From Argopecten irradians (Eukaryota > Mollusca > Bivalvia > Pectinida > Pectinidae): a DNA stretch of 64,000 nt. The position numbers and the translations under genes were made by a program. Every line of letters begins with the position of its first letter. Within the stretch, counting starts at the first letter, position 1. The notes under the pieces were generated by a model. That model saw only the letters and a list, made by a program, of their open reading frames with translations, was not told the origin of the DNA and ran no database searches. Shown here piece by piece: positions 52,627 to 64,000 of the stretch. Where the stretch lies: contig NC_091134.1 of the NCBI RefSeq assembly GCF_041381155.1, positions 14,200,008-14,264,007 on the forward strand. Reading direction: 5' to 3'.

Positions 52627-53315
52627 GGCCATGAGTTGATCAGGCAAAGCCTCCGATCGCCCTTGTGAGGAAGGCTCACTGGGTTCTGTCTGTCCCCTAG
52701 GCCGGCCGAGACACACCAAAGTTTATAAAAGTGGTAGTTTCTGCTCCTACTTGGCGCTCAGCATACAGGGAGTGGGACGACTGGTACGCCCGTTGTCTGA
52801 ATAATGTGACCGGATGGGGTGTGTTGCTTGGTGTCTTTCGGCGGGCATGCTTCAGTGATATAGTACTATAAAAAGGGCAACAGTTCCACTATACAAGAAG
52901 ACACAACACGAACATACCGCAGTCTCTCAAAACACGCACCTCGCACTTCACACACGCTACACACTGCATACATGGGAGGCCGCCCTTACATGACCATGGC
53001 TGTTAATAGGACTTTAAAATAATCAAACAATTAAACAAACCGTTGTCAGTATAATGTGACCGGGTGGGGTGTGTTGCTTGGTGTCTTCGGTGGCATGCTT
53101 CAGTGATATAGCACTATGAAAAGGGCAACAGTTCCACTGTACAAAAAGACACTACATTAATATACCGCAGTCTCCCAAAACACGCACCTCGCACAACATA
53201 CACGCAACATCACAACATACATGGGAGGCCGTCCTTGCATGACCATAGCTGTTAATAGGACGTTGATTAATCAAACAAACAAACAAAAGTACAAACCTAG
53301 TAAGGCGCTGGGTAC
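52627..53315 (+). repeat. tandem segmental duplication, copy 2
   Basis: Same order as 51683-52340. A short insertion near 52645-52655 (tcaggcaaagcc) and other small indels distinguish it. Confidence 0.8.
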
Positions 53316-53319
53316 TTCA

Positions 53320-54720
53320 GACCATGGCCTATTGCTTAGCAGTCTGGCAACAAGCATTTGACGTCACAATAAGCCTTTCATCATTACTATTATGACGTCA
53401 TACTATTGTTTCCGTTTGGAGTAGAGAAGACCAGCACATTAATGGAGAATGCGTTATTGCCGTGAAAAAATAATTTATGTAAAAGCATTAAGGACAAGAT
53501 CGGCATTCTATTGGTAGCATTTAAATCATTATAAGTTGGTGGCGTGAAGCATCAAGTGGATAATGTCTGTTGTATATAGTTCTCGACTAGAAATATGGAA
53601 ATTCTATTGTAAAATACCAACGTTGACATAATGATATCATTGGCATTAGATAATTTATGAAATGCATTTTTATAATAATATATATTCTAACAAACATCCT
53701 TCTTTATGGAAACTTCAAATTAGTCATATTTTAATGAAATTAAAACGTAAATATCAATTACAGACCTTTGTACCATAAAGACCGAACCAATCTTCCTTAT
53801 TTTTTTTTTCATTCTGAAACTGCCCCACATACTGACGAATAAGTACTGTCGGATTGACTTGTGCTTTATCCGTCAATACAAAATGCTTTATCTGTCAACA
53901 CGAACACGTGAATTTGTTCCATATCTAACGGAACTTTTTCTAACTTGACCAAGAACTTTAACCTTCCGGTGAATGAAACGTCATCCAATCTCGCTAAAAT
54001 GTGACGTCATATTCACCGGAATGACGTAATTTTTACGATATCGAAAATCTCGTATGGCGGTGTCGTCTTTTTCTTGGCTCATAGCAAAGGTATGTATAGT
54101 AAAGGAGTTCTTTGATGTTTTTTGAGTATTTTTATGTTGTTTCAATATTACACACTGAATAGAATCACTGTTTGGAATTGCGCTTATATATTTACCACGG
54201 AAGTAAAAAGGAGTAGGCCCACACTATCATTCGATTAATCTTTTCCTCCGCATCAAAGAAGCGTCTCGCTTCGACCGAAACCAAGTTAATAACTGACAAT
54301 TTACTTTGGTTTTGAATGTCATAATGGTTGCAGGATAAACAGAATACACGGTTAGTATTGTACAATATATGGTTTATTTTGGTGCGAGACTTAGGAAAGC
54401 CGAGTGTTTCTAAGACACCAAAATAGCCGAGTCATCTCGGCTTTCCTAAGTCTCGCACCAAAATAAACCGTGTATTGTACAATACTAACCGTGTATTCTC
54501 TTTATATTATCTATCTGATGTGCATATTAACTACAAGAAATCCGATGACCGTAGGACGTCACCCTGAATAAACTCTACCATATGTACGTACATACATGTA
54601 CTGTATGTTACGATTTCCATTGTGCAAAATGATTTCTTGAAAATTTATTCTCCATCAGGCATGCATTTTTTGTAACAAGTCATTTTTTAAAATAGAGCTC
54701 GTTCTCTACATTGTACATTA
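53320..54720 (+). repeat. segmental duplicate, copy 2 of a 49.4/53.3 kb pair
   Basis: Diverged relative of 49400-50070 interrupted by unrelated DNA, including the palindrome at 54342-54498. Confidence 0.65.
54342..54498. repeat. near-perfect foldback, 63-bp arms
   Basis: 54342-54404 and 54436-54498 are reverse complements with about two mismatches and a 31-base loop. No coding content. Confidence 0.92.
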
Positions 54721-55572
54721 TCAGCTCCTCATGGCATGTATATTAGACTGATATGTATTACATCAGTACGCAAAACATAGTCGTTGAAACTTTTGCCAGC
54801 TGATGAAAGCTGTTTTTCCCCAAAATAAATTCCAAAATGATATTTTTAATACCGGTTTATTTTGGTCGCTTGTTGACTTTTATAAGAAACAATTTTTTTT
54901 TTTTAAATTGTGGATCCAAACAATTAAAGTTAGTAACATAGGACTAGCTGTTACAGACCTACCAATGAATTTTGCCCACGAAACCAATTTAACAAAACCC
55001 AGTGTATTTTAGTAGTACTATGACCTAGAACCTGAAAGATGCATTTAAACAATTAAAAAATGTTGCAGTGACCTGTGCTTGGGATGATTTAATGTTGCCT
55101 TTCCGAGGTGTACATCAGGGTTCCCTTTTACGTCCAAAACAACTGACTTTATATAAGGCCGTTTTCGATTATACGGTTTGACTGGTTGGACCTAGTTGTT
55201 CGTTTATTAATTAAAGACGGATTTCGATTTTAAATTGTTTTCAGACGAGCCTTGACAAAGCCCTCACAGGCCTGTATCAAAAAAGGTCCGTCAGGTTTAA
55301 TACTTGAAATGACTTTAACCAACAGTCGAACCGGTTGTTCGAATTTAAACTAAACGGCTTGGTGTAAAAGGTCCTTTAACACTGACAAAAAATTCCAAAA
55401 AATATATACAGTTGACTACTATAATATGTGTACAATACCCTCCCGAGTATTGGCATTAACATGTTTAATAAACGAAATTCTGGCCTACTATCCTGTACGA
55501 TGTTGTCGCAATCTTGCGTAGTTCAACCGAGGAACGACAACCTTTTCAGTTGCGATGTCAAGTTTATTTCCT

Positions 55573-55602
55573 ACATCCGGTTTTCTTTTTTATAACTTCC
55601 GG
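55573..55602 (+). promoter_or_regulatory. putative promoter with paired ETS-like sites
   Basis: ACATCCGG (55573-55580) and ACTTCCGG (55595-55602) lie about 100-130 bases upstream of the ATG at 55702. The same ACTTCCGG core sits just before the aPKC 5' exon. Confidence 0.3.
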
Positions 55603-55701
55603 TTTCGGAATTATATAGCTATAATCCACAACAATATGCATGAAAGTGATTTAAACTGGACGTGAGACTGGTGGGCACTTGTGCCAGAAGATAAAGTAAA
55701 T

Positions 55702-55768
55702 ATGGCAGAGGCTACTGATCATCAACGGGGACGAGACACCATGCCCAGGCAGGGCAAAGTGGAAAATG
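55702..55768 (+). CDS. first coding exon of the unrecognised 3' gene
   Basis: ATG in context aaatATGG, 22 codons plus one base, donor G|gtgagt. It is preceded by a promoter-like stretch with two ETS-type cores. Confidence 0.6.
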
Positions 55769-58700
55769 GTGAGTTGATTGATTTGTCATTGTAAACTCTG
55801 AATCATTGCACAAATAGGCCTAAGCTTACCGACTGATATATGCAGACAAGCGTATATCAACAATGAAGATCTTCGTAGACATCATGATATACTTACGATT
55901 TCTACTAATTGTGGAACCGAATTGATTAGTGGTCGACATTGAACAGGTTAGATACAGTCACCTATTATTTTCTACATCGTAACGTTAGCATTCAAAATTG
56001 ACTGTCAAGTGCTGTGCCCCCCCCCCCCCTTACCCTGCTTGAATATTTTACTATAAATGTATTTATATCCCTATATATTAGGCCTTTTATATTCCAATGA
56101 ATAAATCAACCACATCAACATTGCTTCAAACTGAATAATTATGTATACAATAAATTGCAAAATAATGATAATAACAATAATTTCTACAGTGTATGTTGGC
56201 AGAACACGGGAAAAGTGTGACAATCTACAGGAATAAAAACGGTTTTGACTGGTAAAATTGCATGCCTATTAAAGGTACATGGAAACTCTTCTGCTTTTGA
56301 TTAAGTGAGCTAAAATCTTATCTTATTTAAAACTTGTCTGGACTGTTAACCCACAGAGATTGTTATCCATAGACTCTCATGATTGGTTTTTCTTATGGAT
56401 CTTAAAGACCTAAATTACATTTAATTGTGTACTGTATATGTTTTACTGTGCTTTGCAAGCTGATTCTTGCATGTTTGACCTATTAACTTATCAACATCAT
56501 TAATCATGATTGCATCAATTGGCAGCTAATTTGAAGGAATTTCCAATTTTGAGGGTTTTTCATGTTTTCAACAAATATGTTATTGAAATTGAACAGGGAT
56601 TCAAAGTCAGGTCTGGTTGCTACCTTTTCTCCTCTCCTGTTACAAACTTGATGCCCAACTAGGGTGAAGATTTTGAAAATGGAGAGAGGAGTGTAACGGG
56701 ATTGTACATTTCTCTTGGTCAGCATTATCAGTGACCAGGTAGCTCAGTGGTAGAGAATCCAGCTAGTGCTCAGAGGTTCTGGGTTTGAATCTCGGTCTGG
56801 TTACTACATTTTCTCTTGTCAAATTGTTTCTTAAAGTAATAACTGTAAAATTTAGGTAGCAAAATTTTTAGTTTTAATTACTTCTTTGATCAATCACCCA
56901 TACCAAGCTGAAAATTAACGGTTTTTTTTAGTGAGGGGGAGATTATCTAGCATCAGAATCATAGGAGAAAGAGTCTGGTGGTCAGTTATAAAAATTATTA
57001 CTATGCATACCGTACCAAACTAACACAAATATGATACTGTCCGACAATCTGATTAAAATACAGATCCTTATTATCACTACGTTTGATGAGAGTATTTGAG
57101 AAAATTCCATAAGGGGTCATGTCCAGGTGACCTTTGGAAATGGCCAGCCAATTAAATTGCTACTTGGAAAATTTTGACAGGGAATTTCAGGGAAGAGATA
57201 GTTTGAAAAAAACTGTCAGAATTACTTTGTAGTACGCAGTCATCTGGCCCAAAGAGCACAATAAAGCTAATTGTATATGTATACTGGGACGAAATGTTAT
57301 TTCAATGGATGTGCCAAGGTGTAGAAAATGTATCTGATATGAAGACCACATGGTATAAAGGTCATCTGGACGTGACCCCCTATGGGATATTGTCTGATCC
57401 TTTATATAACGGAGTGGTTATAAGGATCTGTATTTTAATCAGGTTGTACTGTCCCCCCACCTAACCCCTATGATTTAAGGTTCATAGACTTAAGGTTGAA
57501 TCCTACTGGTAACCATGCATGAAAGTTAAAAACACAACTACTTGTGACAAATTATCTATTGATAGCCAGTGATGATCATCAATATTTTCCACTTCACTAA
57601 TCATGACTTTAAGATACTGAACTGTTAGAATAGACTGTATCGTCACTGTATTTTGTTTTGTTCATGAGCTAGAAAACAATTTTTTTTATGCCTTAGGTCA
57701 AGCTATATCTAATAAAAAGCATTGATTTGTGTATCATATATCTCTCGGTCATTATTTAAAAATCTGGCCAATTCACCTGATATATTTTACAGCCATTTTC
57801 AGCTGAGTTTTTTTTTATAATTTTAATTGTTTAAATGTATACATCTTGTGTTTACATATAAACAACTGGTTATTATTAGGTGAAAAAGCTGCAACTGGAA
57901 ACAAAGGTTGGTATTTTTGGAGCAAATATATATTCATTGCTTTTTTATTGGCTAGTTCAAACAAAGTCAAACCATGGAATTGTGGAAATTAACGTGTATT
58001 TTATCTTTGTTTTACAGCACTAATATACTTATTGGTGATTCATTTCCGTGTGTTGCTATCTGATTTATTTCTTTTCTAATGTATATTTGCATATTATAGA
58101 GTTATCTGCCCTTGCGGGTAGGTATTGATTGTGACATAATGTGTTTGCTAGTGCAACGTGATACTTTCCTGTGGAAACAACATGAATTGCACCCACGAAA
58201 TAATGTTGTCACAATATATACCTAACCGGCAAGAGAGCTAACTCAAAGACAAATTCAAAGATGAAATATGATCCATAGAATTGTAAAGTACTACTGTCAA
58301 TTTTGACATTATATTAGAAATCAAAACGGTGATTGAAAAAGACTTAACTATTTGAATTTTCATTTCACCAGAATTCTTGTCTGTATATGCTTTGCTCTCC
58401 GTGAACTTTTCCCCATCCTGATGCTTTTATAGGTGCAAGATCTGGAATAGGTAAAATGTTGTGACATACAAATGAAATTCTTTAATCAGAAACTCATACT
58501 TTGATACGTCGTATGTGTGTACTTGTTTAACAGGGATATTGTGTTACATATATATAAAGTAAACAATATTTGTTTTGGTTGTGGATTCTGTTTACATGGG
58601 AGGTATAAAGCCAGAGACATTGATAAATATATATGGAAAACATGTGCTTGCAATATAGGTGGGACCTCGAAGTGTCATGTGCCTTCAGGTGATCATGTGG

Positions 58701-61700
58701 TATAGGTGTTGATGTATAGTCAACATCAATGTATATCTGTACCTAATACACTGTATGCTCATTTTATTGTATATTTGGGTATTCAAAGCAACTTGCATGA
58801 TGATGTTGAACAGAAACAAGGATATTTATATTAAATACAGATAAACTTTCTTAACTTAGCTATTTTTAGCCTACCACCATCATCAGATCATGAGCATCAT
58901 CTAGTTATTAATTATATAAGCAGCTACCTTTTTTGACACTTTCTTGGAAAATGTTAATGAGATCACATGTGGACTAAGATTTGTAAAATTAGCTTGGACC
59001 CAAGTTCTGCATATACAAGTTTTGGAACAAATACAAACACAGCATGTCTGATGGCGATCTTAAAGTGAATAGTCGAGCATAGAAAACCAGTCTAAATGTG
59101 TTCATTGGCCTTCCAAAAGTTCTCACATATAATAGGACGGTCAAGTTCTGCTTAATTTCCCAGTTCTGACCATTGAAGTAAACTTTCTGGTTTGGTGACA
59201 AAAATCTTTACAGAAACCATTCTTTTGAGTCCCAGTTAATAAAGAAATGTTTGAAATTATCAGAAATGTAGTTATGCTTGAAGAATTAAAATTTCAACTG
59301 ACTATGAATAAAGTGCTTTAAAATAATATCATCATTTATTTTAATCATTTGCATGCCATTCAATGAAAAATATTATCATTTAACAAGATAATGAGAGACT
59401 GATTATATACATGCACATATATAAAGGGCTTAACAAACTTGTCTGGTATGCCACATGTAACTTCAAACTTTAACTTAGATATTCAAAATGTATACCATAC
59501 ATCATTCAAAGATTCTAATATATGATAATATGTTCACAGAAAATAATTGAATGACATTAAATTAATACAGTAAAAAATTCTCATGAATTGCTATATAAAG
59601 AATACATCAATTAAAGTCTTAAAATATCTAGAGATTAATTCATACAGAAATTGAAAGGAATGACTAAGTAAAAATAAGGTATCTTCAATGTATAATGTAC
59701 TCTAATATTATTGTTGTATGATAACTGAAGAAGCACCTTATTTTTGTACACGGATCATGAGTCATATCCGTAATATGCTTTAGGATCAACTTTGAATTTT
59801 TGATGCATGTATTCGCTGACTTCAAAGATTTATTTATGTACAATGTGACCATGATAAAATCCGGCTGTCTTGATTCTGTCGACACTTGCTAAACAAGTTT
59901 GCCTGCTTTATTTATAACGTATTGTTGGATATAGGTATTAGTACAGAGTTAGCACTTAAAGTGCTCAAGTTATTGAACACATATAATACATTCAAATCAA
60001 TATTAAAAGGGCTGATTTAAATTTGATGTTTACATAAACAGATAGATATGCACTGCTTGGGTAACTTAAAGGTTACTTCACCTGTGACAAAATTTAAATG
60101 CCATTGTATAGTCAAGTGAAAGTCATATAGCTATATATATTTATATATATATATATGTATATGCACTTCCATTTATAAAAAGTCAGCATATAGGTGTCAA
60201 ATAATAGTTCATCCTCGGGAGTTTAGTTATGATATATATAACACAACATATGGTCCATTGGCTGAATCATAACACATATATATATGTAAGCTTGATAGCA
60301 GAAAAAGAAGAACATTTTAGCAATTTATTACAGTTAAAATGATCTTACCAGTAATTGCTCCAAATTAGCGTGCACATGTATATAATGTATGTTTGCTAAA
60401 TTTAATACATTATCAAATTGCTGTGTTTATGTTCTCCCAGTATATGAATGTCATTATACTTTAGTAAATGTAAGTGTCATTATTCGATGTAATTTATATC
60501 CAGTATATATTTAATAGCAAATTATGGAAGATTGCCGACCTTTTATCATGTGTATTCACATTATTTGAATAGCTCTCAGTATAATTAATATCATATGTAG
60601 CAGAGTGGTTGATGTTTTCAACTTTTAGGTCATCTGACCGAAGGTCAGGATGACCTATATATTGTCATCATGTTTTGTCCGTCGTCGTGCGCCGTGCGTC
60701 GTGCGTAAGACTATTTATACAAAAGCCTACTCCTCCTTAACCCTGGAGTGGATTACATCCATATTTGGTGTGAAACATCATTGGGGAAGGACAATCATGT
60801 TTTGTATAAATGAGCCTGGTCCGACCCCTAGGGGCTGAGGGGTGGGGCTCCAAAAGGGTAAATTTTCTTATTTTAAGCTTTAAAATCCTACTCCTCTTTC
60901 ATCCTTGGATTGATTTCATCCATATTTGGTGTGAAACATCATTTGGGAAGGACAATCATATTTTGTATAAATGAGCCTGGTCTGACCCCTAGGGGCTGAG
61001 GGGTGGGGCCCGAAAAGGGGAAATTTTCTTATGTTAAGCTTTAAAATCCTACTCCTCCTTCATCCTTAGATTGATTTCATCCATATTTGGTGTGAAACAT
61101 CATTGATGAAGGACAATCATATTTTATATAAATGAGATAGGTCCGACCCCTAGGGGCAGAGGGGCGGGGCCTCAAAAGGGCAAATTTCGCAATTTTAGCT
61201 TTAAAATCCTACTCCTCCTTCATCCTTGGATGGATTTCATACATATTTGGTGTGAAACATCATTTGGGAAAGACAATCATTTTTATATAAATGAGTTAGG
61301 TCCGACCCCTAGGGGTGCAGAGGGGCGGGGCCCCAAAAGGGCAAATTTTCTTAATTTAAGCTTTAAAATCTTACTCCTCCTTCATCCTTGGATGGATTTC
61401 ATCCATATTTGGTATGAAACATTATTGGGGAAGGACAATCATATTTTATATAAATGAGATAGGTCCAACCCCTAGGGGCAGAGGGGCGGGGCCCCAAAAG
61501 GGCAAATTTTCTTAATTTAAGCTTTAAAATCTTACTCCTCCTTCATCCTTGGATGAATTTCATCCATATTTGGTGTGAAACACCATTGGGAAAGGACAAT
61601 CATATTTTATATGAACGAGTTAGGTCTGACCCCTGGGGACAATTAAAGGGGCGGGGCCCCAAAAGGACAAATTTTCTTAATTTAAGCTTTAAAATCTTAC

Positions 61701-63773
61701 TCCTCCTTCATCCTTGTATGAATTTCATCCATATTTGGTGTATGAAACATCATTGGGAAAGGACAATCATATTTTATATGAACGAGTTAGGTCTGACCCC
61801 TGGGGACAAAGGGGGTGGGGCTCAGAAGGGGGAACTTCAATGAAATTATCTTTAAAATCCTACTCCTCCTTAACTCTTGAGTGGCTTTTTTCCATATTTG
61901 GTGTAAAACATCATTAGGGAAGGACAATCATATTTTATATAAAGATTTTGGTTATCCAAGATGGCCTCTGGCCCATTTCATGTTTTCAGGTTTTAGTCTC
62001 CGATCTCACTGAAAATGGGTCTATAGGGGTTTTAAAGGATGGCGAAAAACATGCAAACATATTCGTAAAGATTTTGGTATTCCAAAATGGCCGCTGGCCC
62101 ACTTCCTGTTTTCAGGTTTCGGTCTCTGATCTCAACGAAAATTGATCGATAGGGGTTTCAAGGGATGGCAAACAACATGCAAACATGGGGATGGAACCGC
62201 AGGGGTCCAAAATGGGAGCTTTGCTGAAATTTGGCTTTAAAATCTTACTCCTCCTTAATCCTTGAATGGGTTACAACTATATATGGATGAAGGGCTACCA
62301 AGTTTGTTCAACAAATGACCTTTACCTATTTCAGAAACCTACATATTCAACAAAGGAGTTCCTTGTATCGCTTATATTAATTATTAACCACTACTTTATA
62401 CTGTGAATTTGTTGTTTTGTGCCATGAGTCAGATGAACGTTAAGGCCCATGGGCCTCTTGTTTAACTCTAGGGCCAATTTGGTTTATATGTTCTGTTAAA
62501 ACTAATCAAACCCTAGTTAAATAGTATAAACAAAAACAGCACAGCTATTCACTCTTGTCTCAATTTTTAAATCCACACGGGGTAGTTGACAGGGTGCTGG
62601 TCTTTGGCCCATGTGTTTTTTCCATTAGTACAATTCCTGTGACCACCCACCAGGAATGCTAGGTTCTCCCTTAAATGACCATAGCTGTTAAAAGAACATA
62701 AAAGAAAACAAAACTAATTATATATGTTCCTGCTACAATCACTAACAGTATATTGTATATCATACTCATATTCTGACCCCAGATGGTTAAAAGGTCTGGA
62801 GTTAACTTCTGTAACTTTGGCACAGGACCATGTGTAATACTGTGTGGCTGTGGTAGCTTCTACTGCTGTTTATAATGAGATGGAAACAACAAAGTACTGT
62901 CAGCTTAATCAGGAGATAATGGTCAAAGAGCTGTGATAGAAAATCAAAGAGATCAAGTTAACAAAACACCACATAAGTTTGTAAACAGATTTAGGAAGTA
63001 ACAAACAGTATAGACATGATCAAGAGATTTTGTAAGGTAACAATGAAATCCCCCCTCCCCCTCCTCTTCCATCTTTCGTAAACTTTACCCCCAAATTATA
63101 CATTCCTCCCTCCATTATGTATAAGTGGAGGTCTATACTGGACGTAACTTTCGGATTCTGAGGAAAATGATCTACATATGTATAATAAGTGATTGTTCTG
63201 TTGGAACTTTACATATCTCTGTACAGAAAGTGTTTGAATACTGTATGGTTTAAACTCGCACATATCGGTTCTGGCTATAGTTGAGTCTAGGACACAATGC
63301 TGTATTTATGTACAAGATTTATGACTACCAGATTTATCAATCACTCAGAGTCTGCATGTGTTTCTCATGGACTTCATGTTCAGAATTTTTATTTTAGGAA
63401 CTAGAAAATGTATGTTAAAAAATTTCAAGTTCTAAGAACATGATTATTTTCTTCTCTTTGAATTAAGTTACCTAGCTATCACCCAGAATTTCTTGTACTA
63501 ACTGATGCATGTAATAGGAGAAATGGTTAATTATCTTTGTCTGATTCTAGTACATGATATTACGTTAAAACTATATATTAGTATATATATAATATTCAGT
63601 GATCAATAACATCATAAATAAACAAGACTTGGTAAATATCAACAAGAAAAATTGTGACCAAGAGAAACGTTAGTAGAAATCTACATCAGTGATGGATGAA
63701 GCTGATCCCACATATATGCATCGCAGATATCGGCTACACAACATCTCTCTGATGCGCAAGTACCGCACTCAAA
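55702..63773 (+). CDS. 5' part of an unrecognised gene (small exons, runs off the window)
   Basis: First exon 55702-55768 starts MAEATDHQRGRDTMPRQG and ends in phase 1 at a strong gtgagt donor. Later candidates share phase 1 on both sides: 57880-57906 (EKAATGNK), 58433-58450 (ARSGI), 58659-58688 (GTSKCHVPS) and 63690-63773 (MDEADPTYMHRRYRLHNISL then MRKYRTQ). The agreement of phase across independent splice pairs is the main support. The N-terminus is polar and charged with no signal peptide; the last visible exon has a basic cluster (HRRYR, RKYR). I do not recognise the family. The small middle exons may be optional cassettes. Confidence 0.5.
56733..56802 (+). repeat. tRNA-like segment (Ala-type D arm), probably SINE-derived
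   Basis: A seven-pair acceptor stem GACCAGG/TCTGGTT (with wobbles), TAGCTCAGTGGTAGAG A box and GGGTTTGAATCTC B box. The anticodon stem pairs poorly. A second B-box-like piece sits upstream near 56600-56625. Confidence 0.5.
57043..57447. mobile_element. MITE, family 5
   Basis: Terminal inverted repeats caatctgattaaaatacaga and tctgtattttaatcaggttg, extended by ccttat / ataagg. About 405 bp, no ORF; in the first intron of the unrecognised gene. Confidence 0.75.
58085..58262. mobile_element. MITE family 2 copy
   Basis: tttgcatattatagagttat, gcccttgcgggtaggtattg and tgtgacataatgtgttt on the left; ttgtcacaatatatacctaa and agagctaact on the right. Confidence 0.7.
59058..59190. repeat. interspersed repeat, copy 2
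   Basis: Same-orientation relative of 11461-11600 with the same ordered landmarks and moderate divergence. Confidence 0.6.
60627..62463 (+). mobile_element. hairpin-capped tandem-core element B, 3' gene intron copy
   Basis: Opens with AGGTCATCTGACC-gaa-GGTCAGGATGACCT and a GTCGTGCGCC stretch, then about eight units of about 160 bp with ctactcctccttcatccttg, catatttggtgtgaaacatc and ggggcggggcc. A different two-unit block (61945-62190) follows. It closes with gttaaggcccatgggcctct tgttt. Same terminal hairpins as 30740-32478 but an unrelated core sequence. Confidence 0.8.
62570..62705 (+). repeat. SINE remnant
   Basis: ggttctcccttaaatgacca and tagctgttaaaagaac match the SINE tail at 4980-5045. 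Confidence 0.45.
63690..63773 (+). CDS. candidate exon of the unrecognised 3' gene
   Basis: 84 nt, phase 1 to 1, acceptor ctacatcag and donor gtaatt. Encodes 27 residues with an acidic start and two basic clusters. Matches the phase of exon 1. Confidence 0.5.
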
Positions 63774-64000
63774 GTAATTATACAGCCCTATTGTTGAAAG
63801 ACTCTCCGTACTTAACTTTACATGGTGCTCTGTCTTTTTGTATGGTAAAGCTGAATTATACATGCATTCTCATGTCAACATGTATTTGTGTGAAGAATGA
63901 TGTTATATTACTCTTGTAAAATAGCTGATTATACATCACTTGTATAAGTATTTTGTTTTAAACTATTGATTAAGATAAATTAGTACACATACTGCTAATC

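Noticed and set aside
61230..61917. Plus-strand frames with repeated FHPYLV/FIHIW segments
   Set aside because: Translation of the 160-bp tandem core of element B; not a protein-coding gene.

Overview
This window is animal nuclear DNA. It has short exons split by long AT-rich introns, consensus splice sites and no operons. It is crowded with small non-autonomous transposons, tRNA-derived SINEs and decayed non-LTR retrotransposons. The repeat style suggests a mollusc, most likely a bivalve: hairpin-capped elements with tandem ~150-160 bp cores next to GTCC-type microsatellites, SINE tails with a 'cttaaatgacc..ggctgttaa' motif, and TTAA-flanked MITEs. That assignment is inference from repeat character; the genes alone only say 'bilaterian'.

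Two conserved genes are fully readable and lie head to head. On the minus strand (7486-12789, six coding exons) is the F-actin capping protein beta subunit (CAPZB/Cpb), complete except for an upstream exon that should supply only the initiator Met. On the plus strand (17948-39267) is an atypical protein kinase C (aPKC, PRKCI/PRKCZ/fly aPKC type) with PB1, pseudosubstrate, C1, kinase and AGC tail. It probably has a 5' exon at about 16.15-16.19 kb and a long 3' UTR reaching a poly(A) signal at 44167. A third gene starts at 55702 on the plus strand and runs off the window. I do not recognise it and only small exons are visible.

The most interesting gene-level signal is in aPKC. The kinase activation loop is encoded by two tandem exons (34408-34495 and 35144-35231) of identical length (88 nt) and phase. 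Each carries the full T-loop and APE motif but they differ at five residues. Since 88 is not a multiple of three, including both would break the frame, so they should be mutually exclusive. The hinge before the kinase also holds three in-frame candidate microexons (27, 39 and 15 nt), and the 5' end has alternative acceptors that would switch between a short upstream ORF and an N-terminally extended protein.

Layout: 0-7.4 kb, intergenic with MITEs, foldbacks, SINEs and a cluster of X-box-like palindromes. 7.5-12.8 kb, CAPZB, with a hAT-like element in an intron. 12.8-17.9 kb, SINEs, a tandem duplication, a dead LINE and the shared divergent promoter region. 17.9-39.3 kb, aPKC, with intronic hairpin-capped arrays at 22.3-23.6 and 30.7-32.5 kb and a hAT-like element with a perfect 8-bp target duplication at 23.8-24.8 kb. 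39.3-44.2 kb, aPKC 3' UTR with 30-bp tandem repeats. 44.2-55.5 kb, repeat-rich intergenic DNA with dead LINE pieces, segmental duplications and a near-perfect 63-bp-arm palindrome. 55.6-64 kb, start of the third gene, with a large hairpin-capped array at 60.6-62.5 kb.

CAPZB acts on actin barbed ends and aPKC in the Par polarity complex; both are housekeeping or polarity genes, but nothing in the sequence shows joint regulation beyond their divergent arrangement.
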